64,000 nt of DNA from NCBI GenBank assembly GCA_016703265.1, contig JADJCK010000006.1, forward strand, positions 124,001 to 188,000, in the 5' to 3' direction. The notes under the pieces were generated by a model that saw nothing but the letters and a program-made list of their open reading frames with translations, was not told the origin of the DNA and ran no database searches. Shown here in pieces: positions 62,572-64,000 of this stretch. Numbering within the stretch: the stretch's first letter is position 1; every line of letters starts with the position of its first letter. Position numbers and translations under genes: made by a program. The DNA comes from a bacterium (GTDB lineage Bacteria > Krumholzibacteriota > Krumholzibacteriia > LZORAL124-64-63).

Positions 62572-64000
62572 CTATTTCGCGAGTACCAGCTTGGACGAGA
62601 CCGCCTCGTCGCCCTGCCTCAGGCGCAGCAGGTAGACGCCGGCTGCAGCCGGCCGTCCGCCTTCGTCCGTGCCGTCCCATCGCACCTCGTGCCGGCCGGC
62701 TTCCAGATTGCCGTCGAGCAGGCGCCGCACCACGCGGCCGCGCAGGTCGTGGATCGCCAACCGGACGGTGCCGGTGCGCGGCACGTCGAACGAAACCACG
62801 GTGCGCGGATTGAAGGGGTTGGGCCTGACCGAGGCGACCGCGAGCGCCGCGGGCAACCCGGCGTCCGGTACCGGCGTCGCCGCAGACCAGGCGGCGACCT
62901 GCGCGCTGAAGCCGCCGGCGTGGCCGGTCGCATCGACGGCCGAGACCACGTAGTACCACGGCCCGGCCGGCGGCGCCTCCTCCAGCTGCACTGCGGGGTG
63001 CGCCACGATCGACACGGCCTTCGCCGGGGACGGCACGAAGGCGGACGCCGAGTCGCGATAGACCACGTAGTGGTGGATGTCCGTGGCTGGTGACGCCGTC
63101 CAGCTCAGGCGGATGTGCCCGCCGCCAAGCGCCGTGACGGCCGCCCCGGTCACCGCGGGCGGGGCCACCATGACGGCCCCGGGGCCGCCATGCACGCCGA
63201 TATCGGCCCGGGAACCGTCGGGGTCGGCACAGGCCGGTTCGGGATCGCCCCGGTCCAGGCAGGGCGAATGCTCGCCGAGGGCGCAATCGCCTGGCGCGGC
63301 CGCCAACAGCGGGTCGCGCCCCAGATCGTTGGCGCCGGGCTGTGATCCGGCGGGATAGTCGCCACCGGGATTACCCCCAGACGTTGTTCCAATCGGCAGC
63401 GGCGCCTGCCCCCACCACAGTCAGGCCACCGCCGGCGTTACGCACGACGATGTTGTTGCGGACGGCCAACGCACCGGAGGCCGTCGCCAGCAAGCCGCCC
63501 ACCGAACCGCCGCTGTTGCCGTCGACCAGGCAGTTCTCGATCGAACCGCCGAGCCCCAGTCCCACGATGCCGCCGCCGAGACCGGGTGCGCGGTTGCCGC
63601 GGAAGATCGTGTTGCGCGCGGCGATCAGGCCGCCCTCGAACTCGGCGCCGCCGCCGTTGCCCAGGGCGACGGTGTTGCCCTCGACGAGCCCGCGCGCGAG
63701 TTCCAGCGAACCACCGGCAACCGCGAAGCCGCCGCCGCCGAAGCGTGCGCGATTGCCCTTCACCGAGACGTCCGTGAGCGTTGCCGCGCCGCCGGCAATG
63801 TACATGGCGCCGCCGCGATAACAGGAGCCGTTGCCGTCAATGCTCCCGCCGACCACGTCCAGTTGCGATGACTGGCCGTGCAGTGCGGCCCCGAAGCAGC
63901 CGTCGGCGCTGTCGGCACAGGCATTGGCGGTGAACGTGCAGTTGGTGATGGCAACCTCAGCGCCGATGGCGCTGATGGCACCGCCGCGCGTGGCGCGATT
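62572..64000 (-). CDS. Surface beta-helix protein with FlgD-like C-terminal sorting domain (partial; one frame break)
   Basis: Runs off the right edge. N-terminal part in the window is right-handed parallel beta-helix of the polymorphic outer-membrane/choice-of-anchor type, with repeating GG-A and NC/N-R turns (SIDGNGSCYRGGAMYIAGGA, SVKGNRARFGGGGFAVAGGS, ENCLVDGNSGGSVGGLLATA). A frame break in CCCCC at 63374-63378 (one extra base) is followed by GGDYPAGSQPGANDLGRDPL and CALGEHSPCLDRGDPEPACA, a fibronectin-like segment, then a FlgD-like end: VRPNPFNPRTVVSFDVPRTG, YLLRLRQGDEAVSSKLVLAK. The ending is the secretion/sorting signal seen in FCB-group type IX or related systems. Confidence 0.8.

Noticed and set aside
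1..64000. rRNA, tRNA, CRISPR, insertion sequence or prophage
   Set aside because: No conserved tRNA T-arm, rRNA motif, regular spacer-repeat pattern, transposase or integrase motif was recognised; a covariance-model scan would be needed to exclude small RNAs.

Overview
A GC-rich (visibly around 70% G+C) chromosomal window with single-gene and small-operon layout, no rRNA, tRNA, insertion sequence, phage or CRISPR array that I can recognise. The right-edge surface protein has a beta-helix passenger, a fibronectin-like domain and a FlgD-like C-terminal sorting module, which is typical of uncultured FCB-type phyla such as Krumholzibacteriota or Eisenbacteria. PyrR-controlled pyrimidine genes, ETF with an iron-sulfur ETF:menaquinone-type oxidoreductase, and a four-subunit pyruvate:ferredoxin oxidoreductase fit a Gram-negative bacterium with a ferredoxin/ETF-based redox economy. 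The phylum is an inference.

Layout. 1-13 kb, redox: a leftward flavoprotein, fused GlcD-GlcE and GlcF operon diverges from etfBA; further on are TPR proteins, a glycosyltransferase, a nitronate monooxygenase/FabK-like enzyme and a membrane FeS ETF:quinone-type oxidoreductase. 13-18 kb, nucleotide sugars: CoA-binding protein, Rmd-like reductase, UDP-glucose dehydrogenase, DegT aminotransferase, and a HemC-like protein without the cofactor cysteine. 18-25 kb, pyrimidines: pyrR-pyrB-pyrC-TPR lipoprotein-pyrK-pyrD, led by an attenuator-like terminator. 25-28 kb: small cytochrome c, double ABC ATPase, dihydrouridine synthase. 28-37.4 kb, carbohydrate: GT4 enzyme, galT-glgA-histidine kinase-response regulator-glgC operon, polysaccharide deacetylase and methyltransferase. 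37.6-45.4 kb: M16 peptidase, cupin, flavin reductase, EEP hydrolase, P-loop protein, membrane protein, nitroreductase, ferredoxin-NADP reductase. 45.6-51.2 kb: OvoA (ovothiol) and an RpfF/RpfC-like diffusible-signal-factor module. 51-64 kb: UGPase, RlmG, YceI-MarR, class V aminotransferase, NhaC, PorCDAB, AroB and the edge-truncated surface protein.

The most notable signals are the DSF synthase facing an RpfC-like hybrid kinase, the HemC-like probable pseudoenzyme in a sugar cluster, the pyr attenuator, the glycogen operon with an embedded two-component pair, and OvoA. Ten single-base reading-frame breaks occur in eight otherwise intact genes, nearly all in or next to short G/C runs. They look like assembly indels rather than gene decay, so these genes are annotated across the break.
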